Of a stretch of 64,000 nucleotides of DNA, positions 1 through 14,000 are shown in pieces. The translations under genes were made by a program, and so were the position numbers. Under the pieces are notes generated by a model. That model was not told the origin of the DNA. It ran no database searches and was given only the letters and a program-made list of their open reading frames with translations. Position 1 is the stretch's first letter, and each line of letters starts with the position of its first letter. The stretch lies in contig CM055109.1 of NCBI GenBank assembly GCA_029204225.1, positions 22,594,422 through 22,658,421 of the forward strand. The letters are read 5' to 3'. The DNA is from Diphasiastrum complanatum (lineage: Eukaryota > Streptophyta > Lycopodiopsida > Lycopodiales > Lycopodiaceae).

Positions 1-399
1 CAATTGTTGAATGTCAAATTTAAAAGTTGATAATGTGCCATGTGGTGGCCCATAGAATCTAGATCATTTTGTTAGCAAAATTTTATTCAAATGACAAGTC
101 TGAAATCATAGTACATACATGAATGATTGACACATGTAGTTCTCACTTCCACAATTCCATTGTCCGAATTCAATAAATGTCACCAGTAAATCACAAATTG
201 TTACAACAACGTACAAGATCTACTAGTTTGCACTTTGTAAATAACTTAAAAGTGAAATTTTAATTCTCAGTAGTAAAGCCTGAGAAAGCAGGGCTGAATC
301 TTGATAGCTAAAGGCCAATTAGTAATGTCTAACATAGCCTCCTCTTAGTCACCCGTGATGAAGCTACACTAAGAAATTACAATTTACTTGGATGGGCTC

Positions 400-1800
400 T
401 CTTGTTTCTCTTAGCTTTGTCGAAAGTCATAAGTTGGCATGCACATACATCAACTTGTCTAACCATGCAGTGGAGAGTCTATTCTTCTTTTTCATATAAA
501 TAAAACAATACACTCCAATTCCTCTTGCATATACTTGTCGTGCAATCTTGACACAATATGCATACAACAAACTTTTATCGCCTCGGAACATCACTAGCAT
601 AATTGTCCCACCATGAGATAGGTTGCAACTATCATTCTCAAAGTAGCACTCTTAGACATTTGAAGTCCAATAGTTCACAAAAGGTAAAGGCAAATTTGCA
701 ATGAATCAAGATACAAATGCCAAGTTGTATGAGGCAACATGCTTCAACAAATCAAATCTAGATTCTAAATCATCAAACCTTGCATCATAAACATAAAATT
801 TTGAAGGCTAAAGCAGTGAAGCACACATGGTGGGGGCAGACTTGACGAGCTCCAAGCTATAGAAGGACCTAAACATATTAAGGACCTTTTGTTTCTTGGT
901 GACATACCTCACAAAGAAACGTCCCATGTCTCACCCATGGTAGATTTGTCGTGTCCTCAAATAAGAAGTCTAAGCAATGATTAGCACATGGGATCCAAAA
1001 AATTCAATGGTACTTTTCATTTACGAGTTTCTCCATGGCAACACAATTTGTCGCATTGTCTATGATAACCTATAAAGCACATTGTAGTATAACCATTAAC
1101 AATTATCAATCCAAGTGGCAATTTGTGACATAGCACATTCTTGAATCACAATACAAGAATCAAGCTTCAACATTGAATTTTAAACAAGTAAATTGGAATA
1201 CATATTACACACACAACTCTTAGGTTTGAAGCGTTAAGCTTTAAAGCAATGAGCATCGAGCATGAATCATGTGACAATTGCGTCTTGACTACATGCACAA
1301 CATTACCCTTGTCGACCTTCTCAATGGCATTGTTGATATAACCAAAGAGTGTATGGGCATCCATCACTAAGCCTAGCTATGAGGTGCCAATGGATCTCAA
1401 GAACATTGTGCCCATGCAAGAGGACACTAATCTGTTGATAATGTGGTGCCTCCTAGTATAAATTCGTCCATCTGATATGATGGAGCACCCATACCTATTT
1501 TAGATTTGTGATGGAGCACATAATGCACATGACACAAAGTGACAAATGAGTGAAGTCAAGACTCATAACTCATGAATGAATTTGAATTTTGATTTAGGAC
1601 TATGAAGTTTGAACTTTCAACAATGAATAATGTCAAGACTCGAGAATCAAAATACAATTTTGTAATTTACTAACTCGGGGTTGAAGTAGTAGCATCCAAG
1701 GTGTGAACGATGAAGCCGATGCATGCGTGCAGCCTCTAATATCATATCCATGCAATCGCACTAGGTGCGCCTTTATTTTCACAAGGCCACATGAGTACCT
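400..1800 (-). mobile_element. Decayed hAT transposase remnant
   Basis: There is no open frame, but the DNA is colinear with the hAT element further right. Bases 418-560 match 33400-33560 (hAT dimerisation region). Bases 816-1070 match 34743-35000 (the [16 protein letters not shown]-type region). Bases 1340-1510 match 35320-35480 (the [10 protein letters not shown] region). A short match near 1730-1770 resembles 35900-35940. Spacing is compressed relative to the younger copy, as expected if introns or internal parts were lost. No terminal repeats were seen. It is an old relative in the same orientation. Confidence 0.65.
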
Positions 1801-4800
1801 TGATTTGTTATAAGTAAGTCTTTGAATTGCATAGCCATGATAACAACTTCTTAGGCTTGATTATATTCCCTCTGTAATTGTTGAATTTGAATAGTGAATC
1901 ATCGTTGAAATTGAATAGTGAATCACCAATGTGCTCAATTTGCCTCCTCATTCATGACTTGATAGTGGTGGAAAAGTGGAGCTCCCCCTTGAAGAAGAAA
2001 TGCTTCATAAACCCATTCATTCATGAAAGAAATTCCTACTAAAAACTTAGTGCCAAAAGAAGCAAAAAGTTTGGGATTCATATACACACAATATCCTTAC
2101 AAAAACAGAGTGAAAGTTTTAGTCAAATTCAGAGCAGCCTCCCTATATGTAGTTGATTGGATCTATTGGTGTAGGTCGTGAAGAAAGAAAGAAACCTCGT
2201 TGAAGCAGATATGACTTTAATACATGGATGTTGATAATGCGTCTTTGACACAACTTTCATCAGTAAGTTCAAACACTTATTGAGCTAAGGCTTTTGGCAA
2301 TACTTCGGTTATTGTCTTGTTTTTCAAACCATTATCTAAAATGATTAAGAGTATGTACTTTATATCATTGTTTTAAAAATAAAGACATTGCCCTAAAATA
2401 AAGGCATAGGAGGTATGGGCATTGTTCATATGTATATGTGGATAGTAAAAGACAACAATGTAGTGCATGATATAACAACTGGGTTGCAATTTTGGCTCTC
2501 TCCTCAAGTAATGTTAAGCTGCAATTAATTATTGTTTGTACTACTTTTGCTAATCATAATACAAGCAAATCACTAGCACAATCTTTTGAAAAGTTTAGGC
2601 AAATTGCTCTTAGTCCAACCAAGTAGCATTTACAACTACTCTCATGTACGTGTTTGCATCCTTTGGCAGATTTTTGATCCACTAGTGGAACAATTGCAAT
2701 TTCATTGCTTGGAAAAAACTTGCTTACAGCCAGTTTGCTTTAAAGGGCTACTTTACTCCCACTAAAGATGTCATAGCCTACTTCATGTAGTAGGAGATTG
2801 CCCCTTCTTTACTAAGCAGTTGTAAAAAGTGAAACCAGAATTTGTATAGCTATAGAGTAACCAAATTCTAGCTTCATTCATTCATTTGAAGCTAAAAAGT
2901 AACCTTACTTATGTAGTATGTACTTGAAAGCTTAAGTCATGAACAAATCAGTTCTACAAATGCACATCAAAGCGGCACTCTATATGTATTGTTGCCTTAT
3001 GTAAGAGTCTATTGTAATGGAATAGAGAGAATTCAGCTAATCATAAAGCATGATTGGAAAACCATAAAGCAATGTGCATAGATTTGAGAGAAGAGTAGTA
3101 GCTTGTACGTGGGAAATGATGAAGCTTCAGAATGATATAGACCAGGGCAACAACATTCAATGCTAAGTCGACCTCCCACAATATAGTCCTAAAAAATATA
3201 TATGTTTATTATGAAAGAATGTTTGCCATGACAAAGTCGCAATAGAATGCAATATACATCAAGTTTTCACCATCAAAAAATGCGCTATGAACTATTGGGT
3301 AGATGTATAGTTACCTTGATAAAATCCCTAGTCGAAGAGGCAGAGCAAGGTGAAAATCCTAATCGCATCTATTGAGAAGTGTCAATTGTAGGAAATCGTT
3401 GAGAAATAAAACCTACAAACGGAGTAGCAGTGCTATAGGAAGCTTTCTAAAGTGAAGCTAAGAACGAGCATGAGAACAAGCTCATGAAAGCAAGGTGGAA
3501 CCTAGCGATGAAGTTATAGGAGGGGGTGCTAAGTCAAGCATATTCCTTATAGGGCTTCTCTTACCAAGACCAATGGAAGCTTGTGTTAGAATTATGTCCA
3601 TTAGATGTTGATAGATTAATCACCATCATCCATCGTGAAACTTGCAAATGAAGTGCTTGTTGGGCCCATAGCGGCTAACGAAAGCCTTGTCTAATCAAAC
3701 GAATGGTTTTAGTAAAGTAAAACAACGGCCTACATAATTAAGTTGACGATATATAAGTACAAACGTCGCCAAAAAGCTTTAAAAGCTACAAGTGCTAGGA
3801 GGTTGAAGTCAACGAATCAAAAAACAAAATATAAAGTAATAGATGGCGTCCTAGGGAAGAGCTGAAAAGGAGAGAAGTTAAAACAAAACTATCCACCCTC
3901 TTCTTATTTCAGTTCCTTTCAAAGATGTTGAAATCTGCTTATGTCTATAAGAGAGAATGTGCATTTGGTCTAGGAATTTAGACAATCATACCATGTGTTA
4001 CACCTTGAGTTAGGCTTGAAATAGCTAAACAAACTTAAGTTAGGACATGGTAAATTTGGTCATGCATTGCTTAGATATGCAATATGATTTACTTGCATGC
4101 AGTATGCAACATTCTATGTAAAAATTAGCTATAATAGACATCTATTGTTAGGATGCATGTAAAAAGTTCATGCAAGATCCTTTGGTACCTATGAGTTTTT
4201 GTAGGAGGATCTATTCCATGTAAGTACTAGCCACAAACAAGTTTCCAAGCATGTTGTCCAATCACGTTTTTGTATTGATTTTATTGCATAGTAGGTTAGC
4301 AAATCTTTTGTATTCATGTTTTGCTTGATCTCTCCTTAATTGTACTCAGTTTCCAACATGGTAAAGCATTTGATTGTGTGGATCAATCTCGTCAAGAATC
4401 ATCATAAGTGATAAATTTACAACAAAATGAATCCCAATCAATGCTAAAAGTGATGGAGAATGCACATTTGATAGATCTAGATCCAAACTATGAGCTAGAA
4501 TCAAGACTAGTTACCAAAACAAGCTTGTCTTGGCATTTAACTCCACTTTAGGCCCATAGATTTGATCAAACACTCCATAAAAAAGTCCAACAAGCTTCAA
4601 GAACCTGTAATCAAATTTGGTACCTTCCAATCAATGTAATAAATGCAGAAGATCACTCATATATGAAAGCTTTAACTCGCCACACAAAGACAACATCAAG
4701 GAAAGTGAAAGATCTCGATTTTTCATCGTTGATCAACAAGATTTACATTGATAAATATACATATCCTTATCGAATCTAGGGTTTAGTTCAACCACATGTG

Positions 4801-5080
4801 ACCTAACCCTATAGTCAAGACCCTAAAATCAGCTAGAAACCCTAAAATTGACCTCATGATCTCGAGATCCATCAACAAGTCAAAAATTGCTAAAAAATAG
4901 TCCTACATTGTTTAGATGTACATTTTGTACTCATTAGTAAAAATGCCAATAGACCTCATGTGAAAAATAAATATGATTAGGCATGGGTCTAAGCATCTCT
5001 ACACTTGGCATGTGCCACATCACCACTTACAAGTGGAATTACATCAACCTAGTCAAGCTAGAATTGTGAGATTTCAATAC
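1800..5080. other. AT-rich DNA without recognisable genes
   Basis: No convincing coding frame, domain or terminal repeat was seen on either strand. The final ~150 bases (about 4930-5080) are probably the 3' LTR side of the adjacent copia remnant. Confidence 0.4.
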
Positions 5081-5082
5081 TC

Positions 5083-7190
5083 CCCACCAAATCTAGCTAG
5101 ATGATAAGATAGAATTACTAGTTAAGCCAAGAACTAAGCTTAAAAAATGCAGCCTTTTGAAGAGGTTTTGTCAACATATTAGCAATGTATTGTTCACCTG
5201 AAAACTTGCTCCAATGAGATCTCCTTAGCTTGGACTTTCTCCCTTACAAAATGGTGAGCAATCTCTATGTGTTTGCTCCTTGCATGGTTGATTGGATTGG
5301 ATGCTAGGTGTTGGGCCGAGATGGTATCATTGTACATGAGTGGAATGACACCTAATCTGATCACTTTGAGCTCCTCAAGCAACCTTTTGATCCAAAGCAC
5401 CTCCTTAATTGTGGTTGTTAGAGCCTTGTACTCGGCCTCGGTTGATGAAAGAGATATTGTTTCTTGCTTCTTTGATAGACAAGAAACTACACCTTCTCCA
5501 ATGAAAGTTGCAAAGGCAATTGTTGACTTTCTATCCTTCTTGTCCCATGCAAAATCTGAATCACTAAAAGCATGCAAGTTAACGGAGTCACCTCTATAAA
5601 GGATTCCAAAATCTAGTGTACCTGAGATGTACCTCAATATCCTCTTGGCACATTTCCAATGGATAACTAATGGAACTTGCATATTTTGGCTAAGCTTGCA
5701 AACACTATAGCAAAGATCAGGTTTAGATATGAATATCCACATTAAGGAGCCAATAAGTTGTCTATAAAGAGTGATGTCCTTGAAGGATATTTCATCATCT
5801 TTATTGGTTACTTTTACATCATGTTCCATGGGAGTCTCTACATGCTTACATCCATTCATGTTAATGTCGTAAAACTGTGGAATACCATGGAAGTATCGAA
5901 TTGATATCGGATTAGTAGAGCTCTGGTTATACCATAAGCTTTGATATCAAGTTCAAAATGCGTTGGATAGCAGCGGAAGTTTAACAACGGTTGAAAGTGC
6001 GTTAGTTACCAGCAAGAGGATCAAGATGAATGAACAATAGCAATGCACAATAGAACAAAAAGAAGTGTGGACAAAATGCACTCTGATTGATAGAAAATGA
6101 GTACAAGAGCTTGAAGCATAAGTGCAAGACAGTGTAGAGCTTAAACTGGCTTCAGCTAAAAAATTGTTGCATAATCAGCCCTTAAAAATTCTGGCTGAAA
6201 GATACAGACTTTATTTACATGTCTTACAGTTCAGTACTTTGGATCTACCTACTTAATTAATTAGAGCCGCCTTGTAGTAGGTAGTCATCTTTGTAAATAG
6301 TAAAGTCTATGTACGAGTAGGTGGACTGATGTCAGTGTCGTCTGACAGTACATGGATCGGCTATTTCCTGATGAGGGAGTCGAGGTAGTTGAGAGTTGAT
6401 GAAGTGTCGACGAAGTCGAGTTGTTGATGGAGTTAGTCACTGGAGTCGATGTCGAGTAAGTCGAGTGAGTTGATGATGTCGAGTTGATGGAGTAGGTTGA
6501 GTATATACATGGTGGAGAAGTCAAAGTCGATGAAATCGGACTTGGGACTTCGATGACTTTGAAGTCGATGGAGTGGGACTATCAATAGATTTTTCAAGAT
6601 GCTCATTATCGAATGGATTTTGAACCTAAGCATTAGAATCCAACAGTTAAATCTATTGAGTAATGAAAGAGCATACTTAGATTGACAAATGAAGACATAA
6701 CCTAGAGATCTAAGTACTTCCACACCCAAAATGAAGTGCAAATGGTCGAGATCTACCATCTTGAATTCTTTGGATAGATCTAGCTTAGTTTTTTCAATCC
6801 CTTCTAAGTTATCTCCACTAAGTATGATATCATCAACATAAAGCAATAAAATTACAATGCCTTTTTCACTAAATCTTATGTACAAAGTGGGATCATACTC
6901 ACTAGGCATAAATCCAATAGAGATAAGAAAAGTATTGAGTCTTGTATTACAAGATCCAGAAGCTTGTTTCAAATCATACAACCTCCTCTTGAGATGGCAC
7001 ACCTTGTCTTCCATCCCCTGCTTGATGAAGCCCTCAAGATGCTCCATGAATATGTCCTTATCTAAATAACCGTTTAGAAATGAATTTGACACATCCATTG
7101 GAAACATCAACCATCTAAAATGAGAAGCAAGAGCACCATCTTTACCACGGGTGCAAAGGTCTCATCATAATCTATGCCCTTTAATTGAGC
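5083..7190 (-). mobile_element. Ty1/copia pol remnant (RT and RNase H), interrupted
   Basis: Minus-strand pol. RT lies at 7170-6650 with KGIDYDETFAPVVKM, MDVSNSFLNGYLD and the catalytic YVDDIILSGD. After an inserted 781-bp element it resumes exactly at the copia joint (LLNRFN | MNGCKHVETPMEHDVK). RNase H follows at 5860-5194 with the end motifs SLSSTEAEY and ARSKHIEI. A frameshift near 5200 is followed by the copia C-terminus (EQYIANMLTKPLQKAAF) and a purine tract with GGTGGGGAG at about 5083-5093, marking the 3' LTR start. Gag, protease and most of integrase are missing. It is inactive: there is a stop near 7105 and a frameshift. Confidence 0.88.
5865..6645. mobile_element. Solo-LTR-like insertion (781 bp) inside the copia pol
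   Basis: The insert begins TGTCGTAAAA and ends AATCCAACA (TG...CA) and is flanked by a perfect 5-bp duplication GTTAA (5860-5864 and 6646-6650). Removing it restores the copia reading frame, so it is a clean insertion. No protein domain is present. It contains a degenerate GTCGA/GATGGAG-rich stretch at about 6370-6560. A solo LTR from an unseen element is the simplest reading. A TRIM element is possible, but no internal pair of repeats was found. Confidence 0.75.
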
Positions 7191-7199
7191 ATATTGTAG

Positions 7200-10100
7200 A
7201 TGAAAAACTCAATAAGAACTTGTCATAAACACTTAGATATGATAATTTACTATTCATGTCCATACAACAGCCGTACAATAATGGTACTCACACGTGTGGA
7301 TCCATAAACATAAGAAAAATAGCATTCTACACAAAATCTCACTATATCATCACCAAAATGCAAAAGATGGATGTAGAAACCCAGAGAGATATCCTCCATA
7401 AGAATAAATGAGAGAGATGAATTCCTCCCACGCTTGTATGCCTATTTATAACAGCCTCTTGCCCTATATGGATGATCTTGCACAAGCTTATCAACTTATG
7501 GAAGTTTCTATATCTCTACCAAAACCTAGATCTAACATGACTAGATTCAATGCATGTATTTGAACGAATATCAAGAGGTCTATATGCAACCTTACCAACT
7601 TGCTTAATTGAATTTCGTAAATCCACTATTCTTAGGCCTTATTAACTTTATAAAGTCTATCTATGAAATGAAAATGTATATTGGCCTCAAAATTGCCAAT
7701 TAACCTCATCTTAACTAGTCAAACTATTGAGTTTTTCTACTTCGACTAGATTTAGAACTTGGAGAATGTCAAAATCAAAAGTACTCAATGGTAGAATTGA
7801 GTCAAAAAAATTGAATTTGAATGTATCCAAATCATTTAGACCCTTGAGAATTTAATCATTCTTTTTTAAAATAATGAAAAGCAATTGAACTTACTTTGGC
7901 TATATGTTTGGAATGGCATTAAACTCCAACATAAGTCGCACCCTATAAAAAAGATTCTAATATTTATGAGCCACCATTCATTCTTTGATCTTTTATCAAC
8001 AAACAAATGACAAATTGACTTACACAGAGATTTGCGCCAAGGTAATAGTGTTCAAACAAAATATTCCCTCTTACCTTGTTTGCTTGGTCTCCTTGAGCGT
8101 ACAATCCAACACTTTCATAAACTTCCTTGTTGAGCGACTCTTTTTGGTGATGGTGGAACCCAACCTAACACAGCTAGCAAGGTTGAAAATATGCTCCCCT
8201 AAAAAAATTGTCATTAAATCCAACTCCCATATCAAATACTTCATACATTGTTACAAATTTCAATGTTACATGCCTTGTGTGCAATATCTCAACCTTAAAC
8301 ACTTAAAATGTCATTCTCACGATATTGACTAAAAGATTTATGTTGAAGGGTTTGTTTCAAGAATGGTGTTTCAATGTGCAAGATCCAACCTTCACAAATA
8401 CTCAAAGTTTTTTAAAGTTTAGTTCAATGTATTCAAGAAATTTTTTTGTGTAGTTTTTTTGTACTTTAAAATTTTGATAATTAGTTTGTTGCAAGTCTTT
8501 AATAGACATATGTTCTAAGCATTGAAGGCTTCCTTCCTCTATGATGTCCTTTCCAAGCTCCAATACCCCCACTTTTGTGATTGTTTGAATTCTTGTCTTT
8601 CACATTTGGTTGGCTCTATTTGGCTTCAAAAATATTGGAAATAGCAACAAGCTTTGAGTGCCATCTTATTAGTTGCTAAAGCCTTTTAACTTCGACTTTC
8701 TTTTCCTTCCTAGCATTGAAGACCTTCAACATCTCTCCTAACCACTCAAAGCTCTAATACTCCTTAAGTTTTGTGAGTATCAAAAACCATGCTTTCCCAT
8801 TTTCTAGAATTTATTTAGTTTCATATACATTGAAAAACATTAACAATTAAAAGCATCATAAAAACCTCAAGAAAGCAAGTTTCATACCATGAGAATGTTT
8901 TAAGAACTCCCTTTTACAACTTCTCCTTGTAGAATTTGGTAACAATCTATGTTGCAAATAGATTTCTTTTTTAAAGTTCTCTTTCAACTTTAATCTTGTT
9001 GCTTGCAACTATCCCAAGGGCAGCCAAGTCTTCTCTAGTTTATGCTGACCCATTTTCTAGTCTTCTGCACATAGTGCTTGTTTATCATGTTTTGTTTCTT
9101 TAATTTGTTCTTTTAGTGCATTGAACAAAGACACCCTCAAAGCCCCATTCAAATCATGCAAATTCACTATTCCAAACTTGTCGTATTTCAACAACCTTCA
9201 AACAAGATGTTAGGACCATCCATCCAATTCCCTATTTTATACATTGAGAAAGATCACCTGCAAGTTGCCTTGAAAGGTGTATGAAAAAGGAAATAATGCA
9301 CACCACAATAGGGGCATTTCAAAGGTTTCTACGGTATCTACTAACATTGACATCTAACATTCACAAGTGAGGGCAGATTGATACTTAACCTATAATTGCT
9401 GAGATCAAACCTCATCCTGCTGGCTGGTTTGTGTATGAATCTATGTGAATAGTGAATGAAAGTTTCAAATATATTTTGGTGTCCACCCTTCACATTTGCG
9501 TATAAATCTATGTGAATAGTGAATGAACGTTTCACACAGCAAGAATTCTGGTTAAACTTGTTTTTTAATGAATTGAGGTCCTTTGAAGATCTCGCCAGTT
9601 TGTAACAAACTGACAACAATTTATCAATGCCAAGTTATCAAATTTTGTTTGTGCACCACGTGTGCTCGATGAAATGGTGTTGACAAAAGTTCAGCAATTA
9701 CGGTCTAACTCACAAAGTTCAAAAATAGGCAAAGTCGTATGTTCAATAGTCAAAGAATATATGTACTAAGTACTTTTATGCCTGGAACACAGGACAGAAC
9801 CTTCACATCAAGAAACGAAGCACAATTATCATAGTAGTGAATAGAAAGTTTGAAAAATCTAGATAATGCACAAGAAAAACACATACGAGAGTTCAAAATG
9901 TCTACTTTGACAACTAACTCACGGAGTGCTCCAACACTAGTTTTCTCTCTCAAACCCAGAATTTGCTTACAAAAGGTGGCTGCCAATACTTCAACAAAAA
10001 TGGAAGCAAGACATCAATGGGAAATGAAAATTGCTTGGCATACGTTTTCTATAGAGTCCACCTGGACTAGTACTGCGACATTAGAAGCACTAAAATTCCT

Positions 10101-10871
10101 CACTTTAAAATTTCATAGAAAAAGCATGGCAACCATTCATTAGAAAAACATAGCCTTTCTCATACCTACAAAATCTGAAAAAATGAGCAGTTTACCAAAC
10201 TGCTTGAAACTTCTGGTTGTAATGCTCCAAAATAACTGAAAGATATCTCCCAGCTTTAACAACTACTACGTGGCATTCCTCCCAAAGTAATATGTCAAGG
10301 ATCATGCTGAACGGGGCTAAGGTTCTTACAAAGTGGATACAGGGCATGTGTTCATCCTTATAAACATGTGCATGTTGCTTGGAAAACAAGTCACTTATAA
10401 TCTTGCCTGTTTTACATTCCAGTGCTTGCTGTACTGTCACAACTCTTTAGCATTAAGGACTTACCTGACAAATAACAGAAAGTTCACAATCCATAGTTTG
10501 ATTTAACCTACTCATTGCAGAAAGCTTTTCTACTCTTTTTGCAATTTTATAATACTGCTGACAATGAATCATGGAAATAGTTCACCATTTCAGTAACATA
10601 GGTTGGGGGCTCAACCTGCAACCAATCATATAAAATACATAAATATCTACCAAACTCAGCTGCCCATATCAGAGCATGGGATGACCAGCTTCATAAGAGG
10701 TAGGTCCCCAAATTAAGTACCTTGCTCTCCCCCTGCTGAAGGTTTACTAAGCTATATCCATTTCATGTTTCCAGTGTGATGACCATAAGCCTCTACAGCT
10801 ACCAACAATCGTCAGGCTTCATCTCCAGCAGTTGTCAGACTAACCAGAAATGGTATAGCTAGGATTGAAAA
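7200..10871. other. Intergenic / 3' flank of the CPP gene
   Basis: No gene was recognised. Short open frames here lack domains. A 34-base direct repeat (…AATCTATGTGAATAGTGAATG…) occurs at about 9433-9466 and 9500-9533. The CPP 3' UTR presumably lies just below 10872; no confident polyadenylation site could be chosen. Confidence 0.4.
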
Positions 10872-13800
10872 TCAGTGCTCAGCTGGCATACTCAAAGATG
10901 GATCTGTGCTAGAACCCAAAGTCAAATCAGCAGCGAAGCTCTTTAATCTGGAGGAAAACAAACCAGATCCAGACATGGGAACTGAAACAGGTTGTGTTGT
11001 TACTGCAATTGACTGGGGAACATGTGATGTATCGATTCCATGATTTTGCTGCATCAACGCTGCAGCCATCAATTCTGCTCGAGCAACTTCTGAAGCATAT
11101 TGAGTTGCTGGTAGATCAATAAAAGCCATGCTTAGATACTAGTGTACAGCATAAGGTGGCTAGAAAATAAAAGACGATATGAATGCCTGTTTTCCTAGAA
11201 CCTAAAAATTATGTGAAAGCTCTCTTAACTCAGTACTGGAACAATCTTTTGCAATATAAACGGTATGCACCTCGCCTTTTTCCGACTGCAATAATTCTTT
11301 GTAGACAATCGCGAAATTCAGACAAGATTACACGCTCTTTCTCTTTGAACAATTGTGATCCAGGAAGGCAGGAGATCCCTGGTACCCTACAAGGTGATGG
11401 AGGTGCAGTGAAAATAGGATCTTGCTCATCACACATAAGGGCAAGCGTTCCAGGGGACATGGCCCTTTCTCTCCGGGAAACTGATGCAGCATTAACATCA
11501 GCCTCATCTCTGGCTCCATGAATTCGCCCACCATCCAATGATATTTCATCCTCAACTTGTTCACTGCTTCCTCCACCATTGCGTTGGCTACTTCTATTGT
11601 CTCGTAGTGCCATGTAGTTGGAAGGATCAGCGTTCAGATTAACTTGCTCATCCAGTGGTTTTTCTGTACGTGCGTGTGCAATAAGCTCTGCTGCTGCAAA
11701 AAACCAAAGCCCCATATGACCTACCAAGATGTAAGACTCAGAAGTCGAATTCATGCTCTTGCCTGATTAAGAAAATGTTAAGACCTTCATATGCCATTAA
11801 TAAGAAACACCAAATCAATGTTTCAATACCCGGTTCGAGAACCAGCGGTTTGAACCGGCCGATTCGATGGTACGAACAATGTTTGAAATCGGATGAGCCA
11901 GGTTCAAACCGTCAAACGATTTGAACCGGTTTTAGGGTTTTTGTACTTTTATTGAAATGTGATTCTTTCTGAGGCTTAATCATGATTCACATTACTGAGA
12001 CAGGCATAAGCTGAGTAAATTGTAATCAATGATCATTCAAATCAGGCAAGGCATTTACCTGGTGAAATAAATTAAGGGACCTTAATGGTCATTGGTAAAG
12101 AATGCCACAATTAGCGTCTAGTGGACTGTGGACAGATTGATACACGGGCTGCACAGTGCAAACTCCCGAACTTGGGGTGAGCATGAATTTTGAATATGCC
12201 ATATGGTTGGAACTTGGAACTTGGGCAATGGATATTGAGTCTGATTTCTAGACTGTGGCAAACTGTATCCTATTGAGTAGGTAGTAGGTAGTAGGTAACA
12301 TGTCAGGTTAGTCCTCGGTGAGCCTTTACAACTTCAGTCTCTTATAGTTAGTATAGATGAGAGCCAAGGGTGGGTAAATGAGATACGAAGACACATGTGA
12401 ATCGTGATCTAATATTAATTCATGAGATACGAAGTTGGCATGTGTTAATGAGAGGCCCCAGGCAAGATACTACACCGGGCACCTCAAGCTCATACAACAT
12501 GCTAAAATTTTATGTCAGGTTCAGTCCTTCCTCCAGTTTTAGATTGCATCTAGAATCTAGATGGGAGACCTCAGACAAGCACATAAACTCGTACAACTGT
12601 GACACCTGTGATAGACAGATACTTATAAATCTACCTTGAAAATAAGCAATAAGGACAAATGCTGCATAGATTAAACGGAGATTTCACCTGTGATAGCAAT
12701 GCAGAAGTGTAATTAAAAAAAGGACCAAAGATGAGGAATACAGTAAGCATGAGTAATTTCAAACCATGCGAAAACCTAAGAGTTGTTTTATGTCATGCTA
12801 GTAGTTTATCTCAAGAGGTTGCTTTTTGAAAGGTTACACACAAAACCATAACATTCTTTTAAGGTCAATGCCTCCGATACATCATCAGACTGTAGAAGCC
12901 TGTTCCAAGGTGTTGAGGTTGGAACATACTGGTGCAGTACATTTTTCTTTTTTACATGTAATACTAAAAAAAAAACAGAAACCATCAGAAATCGAAAACC
13001 TAAGCCATTAGCTCAGCTGTCAGGCATATCTGTATTTCAAACATTTCTGCAAATCGCGTAGTTCTGGCAGTTCGTAGATCAAGGCAGTTCATGTTTCTAA
13101 CATTTCTGCAATTGTGGTAGAGTAGACAGAGGCAGCGAGGCAGTTCTGGCAGCATAGATTGTTACAGCGAGGTTTCCATAGTTCCCGTAGTGAGGCAATT
13201 TGTGTTTCTAACATTTCTGATAGAAAGTCAGAATAAAAATAAGACACCTCTCACACAGCTTCTATTTATGATGCAAGGAGTAAACGATTCAAAAAAGCAA
13301 ATCAACTTCAGAAGTCTGTTGTTGAGATCAATGAACGTTTTTGTAAAATAACTTCATAATAAGTCAGATTCTGAAAAAGAAAATCCATACTTTCTCGGTA
13401 CATACTGAAAGAGAAGAAAAAATGCTCATTTCGGAACAGGCAACACAGCATCAGACACAAGTAAACTAACCTTTGACTGTTTTAGAAGCTTCAGCAGACA
13501 CAATAACCAGGAGCTTGCAGAGTTCTTGAATCACATCTGGTTGCACCACCCCTGTTAGCAAGGACCTGCACTCACTACAAACCAAAGCCCATTGAGACCT
13601 AGTACTGTTGGATGCATCTACAAATTAAATGTCGTTAAGAGTAAAACGTTGAGGAGAATAACACCTACATTGTTCTACATTTGCAAAAAAGATCAAACTT
13701 TCTGTGTGTTGAATTCCTCATGAAAGGCACAAAGATCGAAAGCATCACATACTGCTCAGTGCTCACAAGAGGCTGAAACTTTGTACTTGAAGCACCTATA

Positions 13801-14000
13801 TAAAAGATCAACTTATCTAGTAGGGATTACTGCCACAGTCAACTTTGACAAAATAGAAATATATATGTCATGTCAAACCACTGGATTAAAATTACACACA
13901 TCTGCGTAACTTTTGGTGTGGCTGCAGAAGAAGCCCGAGATGTTGCAACTGAACCAACTGGCACATTTAATGTTCCACTAGAGACTTTGCCCAGATTAAC
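10872..14000 (-). CDS. TCX5-like: CPP/TCX gene, exons 7-10 (C-terminal half)
   Basis: Exons are 14000-13898, 13617-13471, 11693-11271 and 11107-10872. Exon 8 encodes the family's helical segment ([20 protein letters not shown]). Exon 9 carries an acidic and Gly-rich region, then [12 protein letters not shown] and a conserved [17 protein letters not shown] helix. Exon 10 gives a Met/Ala/Gln-rich tail ending at TGA (10874-10872). The junction codons are Tyr368, Ala417 and Ala558. The acceptor for exon 10 was chosen at TCTACCAG because it alone keeps the phase; the upstream ATG at 11129 lies inside the intron. Confidence 0.88.

Noticed and set aside
5267-5599. Plus-strand open frame
   Set aside because: It is antisense to the copia RNase H.
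5928-5957. Primer-binding-site-like sequence inside the 781-bp insertion
   Set aside because: The exact target duplication lies outside it and no second LTR copy is present, so the likeness to an initiator-tRNA site is probably chance.
11100-11129. ATG at 11129 as a separate small gene start
   Set aside because: It falls in intron 9. The phase-keeping acceptor at 11107 makes the downstream sequence the CPP C-terminus.
11183-11521. Plus-strand open frame
   Set aside because: It is antisense to exon 9 of the CPP gene, whose protein is clearly conserved.
11813-12031. AATCAATG flanking 11821-12023 as a hAT target duplication
   Set aside because: The ends it would define do not form inverted repeats, so the match is likely coincidental.
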